A DNA stretch of 64,000 bases, taken from Thiorhodococcus minor. GTDB taxonomy: Bacteria; Pseudomonadota; Gammaproteobacteria; Chromatiales; Chromatiaceae. The position numbers were made by a program, and so were the translations under genes. Of this stretch, positions 62,696 to 64,000 are shown piece after piece. Location of the stretch: contig NZ_JAAIJQ010000003.1 of NCBI RefSeq assembly GCF_010820565.1, positions 83,251 through 147,250 of the forward strand, read 5' to 3'. The notes beneath the pieces were generated by a model. That model had not been told where the DNA came from. It saw nothing but the letters and a program-made list of their open reading frames with translations, and made no database searches. How positions within the stretch are numbered: position 1 is the stretch's first letter; each line of letters opens with the position of its first letter.

Positions 62696-62883
62696 AGCCG
62701 GAGGTTGGGCCAATCGATGATCGACGCCTGATCGAGCGGCACCTCGAAGCCGTGGTAAAAGGAGATTGGCATCACGAAGCCGGGCGTGCGGCCGGGATGC
62801 AGTAAGCCGTTCTCCTCGTAGAACCGCAGGGTTCGCACCGTCGTTCCCAGAGGCTGTGCGATTGCGCCGATCTTCAGGCTCAT
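62692..62883 (-). pseudogene. Truncated MerR-family regulator (N-terminal HTH only)
   Basis: The 63-residue frame starts MSLKIGAIAQPLGTTVRTLR and FYEENGLLHPGRTP, the DNA-binding helix-turn-helix and wing of MerR regulators. It then departs into unrelated sequence (GFVMPISFYHGFEVPLDQ) and stops inside a GTAGGGTGGAC repeat. Full MerR proteins have about 130-150 residues, so effector binding is lost. Its start overlaps the upstream HMA-like gene stop by four bases (ATGA), so it once formed an operon with that gene, probably for metal response. Confidence 0.75.
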
Positions 62884-63104
62884 AGATCGACGATCTGGGC
62901 CTGGTAGCCCTGCTCACGCACCGCCGCGAGGATGCGGTGTGGGGGTGAGCGCACGGGATCGGTCGGAAAGAACATCAGGTGCGGCTTTGCGGACTGGTGA
63001 GCCTCGGTGGAGACACCCAACCGCTCCGCAAGGGTGGTGACCAGCTGTTTCTTGGTCTTGGCATCCAGAGCTTCTTTGAAGTGCAACATCACGTCACTGG
63101 GCAT
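62880..63104 (-). CDS. Small HMA-like (ferredoxin-fold) protein
   Basis: This 74-residue protein (DVMLHFKEALDAKTKKQLVT, then KPHLMFFPTDPVRSPPHRIL and AAVREQGYQAQIVDL) has the beta-alpha-beta-beta-alpha-beta pattern of heavy-metal-associated domains but no CxxC metal site. Similar small proteins accompany MerR-type metal regulators. It is coupled to the broken merR gene. Metal binding cannot be claimed without the cysteines. Confidence 0.6.
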   Translation of the reverse strand: MPSDVMLHFKEALDAKTKKQLVTTLAERLGVSTEAHQSAKPHLMFFPTDPVRSPPHRILAAVREQGYQAQIVDL

Positions 63105-63284
63105 GAGAGGTCCTCCGTAACAAAGGCGCTTGTGATTATCTTCCGCTCACGTCAGATATATCTATCTCACGTTAACGGTAGATAAATGTCAAGTCTGAAT
63201 CCTCGCCATGACCCAGTCGTCAGGTTGAAGTACAGCTCAACTCGACACCTCCTTGCGAGATTCATGCTCAATCAATATGATTAA

Positions 63285-63297
63285 TTGTGAATCACAA
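63285..63297. promoter_or_regulatory. Palindromic operator candidate of the RHH/ParE operon
   Basis: TTGTGAATCACAA is a perfect 13-base palindrome in an AT-rich patch, 24 bases before the antitoxin start. Such sites are typical for autoregulation by ribbon-helix-helix antitoxins. Confidence 0.5.
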
Positions 63298-63321
63298 CCC
63301 GAAAGATCGAGGAGATAGCCG

Positions 63322-63600
63322 ATGGCCAAAGCCGCAACGCGGGTATTGACCGCGCACGTCCCTGTTCCGCTGGCCGAGAAGGTCGATCAAATGGCCGACC
63401 GCCTAGAGCGCTCGCGCGGTTGGATCATGAAGCAGGCGCTTTCCTCCTGGATCGCCCTCGAGGAAGAGCGTGATCGTCTCACCCAGGAAGCCCTAGCCGA
63501 CGTCGATGCAGGCCGAGTCATCGACCACCAAGCCGTTCAAGCCTGGGCTGATCGACTGGACGCGGATGAACCGCTGCCCGTCCCGCGCCGATGGAGCTGA
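63322..63600 (+). CDS. Ribbon-helix-helix (CopG/ParD-like) antitoxin
   Basis: This 92-residue protein has an N-terminal ribbon-helix-helix domain (RVLTAHVPVPLAEKVDQMAD, RLERSRGWIMKQALSSWIAL) and an acidic tail (AVQAWADRLDADEPLPVP) for toxin binding. GAGGAGATAGCCG precedes the ATG. Its 3' end overlaps the toxin gene by 10 bases, the normal type II arrangement. Confidence 0.88.
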   Translation: MAKAATRVLTAHVPVPLAEKVDQMADRLERSRGWIMKQALSSWIALEEERDRLTQEALADVDAGRVIDHQAVQAWADRLDADEPLPVPRRWS

Positions 63601-63866
63601 AGTGGACCGGCAAGGCGCTCTCCGATCTGACGCGGCTCCACGCGTTTTTGGCGGTGGTGAGCAAACCGGCGGCGGCACGCGCCGTTCAGGCACTCGTCAA
63701 GGCACCGACCAACCTGCTGGCGCATCCGCGAATCGGCGAGCAATTGTTTCAGTTCGAGCCGCGCGAGGTCCGGCGGTTGCTCGTGGGTCAGTACGAGGTG
63801 CGCTATGAGATTTCCGGCGAGAACATCTACGTGCTGCGCCTCTGGCACACCCGAGAGGATCGGTGA
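63591..63866 (+). CDS. RelE/ParE-family toxin
   Basis: This 91-residue protein has the ParE/RelE fold: MELKWTGKALSDLTRLHAFL, a middle LLAHPRIGEQLFQFEPREVR and the C-terminal strands LLVGQYEVRYEISGENIYVL followed by RLWHTREDR. ParE members poison gyrase and RelE members cut mRNA on ribosomes; the sequence leans to the ParE side. It is translated with the overlapping antitoxin gene. It is complete. Confidence 0.88.
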   Translation: MELKWTGKALSDLTRLHAFLAVVSKPAAARAVQALVKAPTNLLAHPRIGEQLFQFEPREVRRLLVGQYEVRYEISGENIYVLRLWHTREDR

Positions 63867-63901
63867 TCCTAGATTCGGCAATTGGAACCGGTAGAGTAGA
63901 G

Positions 63902-63921
63902 GCCAGGGTCGCCCCTGGCCC
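63902..63921 (+). terminator. Hairpin downstream of the toxin gene
   Basis: GGCCAGGG TCG CCCCTGGCC forms an 8-bp stem 35 bases after the toxin stop. There is no U-tract, so termination is only possible. The rest of the window to 64000 shows no gene. Confidence 0.35.
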
Positions 63922-64000
63922 CCCTCGTCAAACGCAGCATGCAGATTTCCCGCACTGCGCTTTCCTGCTGTCTTCACATCAAAGCTATCGCGGGGGAATC

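Noticed and set aside
63902-63921. Relict CRISPR repeat (GGCCAGGG...CCCCTGGCC resembles the array stem)
   Set aside because: Arm order and loop differ from the array repeat (CCCTGGC...GCCAGGG), and no ATTGAAGC follows. It is an ordinary hairpin.
1-64000. tRNA, rRNA, riboswitch or prophage genes
   Set aside because: I saw no cloverleaf, rRNA segment, known riboswitch core, integrase or phage structural gene outside the spacer fragments.

Overview
The window is GC-rich and reads as a gammaproteobacterial chromosome, most likely a purple sulfur bacterium of the Chromatiaceae. The main evidence is a flavocytochrome c sulfide dehydrogenase pair (fccAB) whose flavin-binding and redox cysteines fall exactly where the Allochromatium enzyme has them, together with LPS genes (waaA, hldE, heptosyltransferase), an Ehr-type complex I relative, and dense palindromic intergenic repeats. 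The genus is not resolved from sequence alone.

Layout. 1-3.1 kb (+): end of a CPA2 cation/proton antiporter, a PCMT-family methyltransferase and an isochorismatase-fold hydrolase. 3.1-11.5 kb (-): waaA and hldE for LPS inner core, a response regulator-PAS-GGDEF-EAL protein overlapping an HDOD-histidine kinase, and a polysaccharide deacetylase. 11.5-20.0 kb (-): an operon starting with a small XRE regulator and encoding HyfB/C/E/F/G/I-like subunits; the large subunit has lost the [NiFe] cysteines, so this is an Ehr-like complex and not a hydrogenase. Three blocks of palindromic repeats split the operon. 20.3-20.9 kb: MazE/PIN toxin-antitoxin. 21.0-24.2 kb: Spy/CpxP-like periplasmic protein divergent from an OmpR/EnvZ-class two-component pair. 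24.4-31.5 kb: surface polysaccharide genes (two GT4, one GT9, an O-antigen ligase, a KpsS-like protein) with a VapBC pair embedded in the glycosyltransferase operon. 31.9-35.6 kb (-): tetraheme NapC/NirT-type cytochrome, ankyrin-repeat protein, fccA, fccB. 35.9-43.9 kb: a small hydrolase, three related double-glycine-leader-like small proteins in two loci with sigma-54-type promoters, an orphan RND permease between the loci, and a WYL regulator.

44.0-62.6 kb holds a complete type I-G (formerly I-U) CRISPR-Cas locus: csb1 (cas7), csb2 (cas5-cas6), cas3 with a C-terminal HD domain, csb3 (cas8-like), then a TumE/TumA-like toxin-antitoxin pair on the opposite strand, then a cas4-cas1 fusion, cas2, a leader, and an array of 105 repeats (36 nt each) with 104 spacers. 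I saw no repeat variant, even at the distal end. Two spacers 66 units apart encode the same 12-residue peptide with nine synonymous differences, which suggests repeated capture from diverged relatives of one phage gene. The last 1.4 kb holds a truncated MerR regulator, an HMA-like small protein and an RHH/ParE-type toxin-antitoxin pair.

The most unusual signals are: (1) the sigma-54/double-glycine small-protein family with a chimeric member and a duplicated repeat cassette around an RND gene; (2) a repeat family (GTAGGGTGGAC...GTCCACCCTAC) that repeatedly abuts truncated 5' ends of genes; (3) the spacer relationships in the array; and (4) the TA pair and MITE-like element inside the cas locus.
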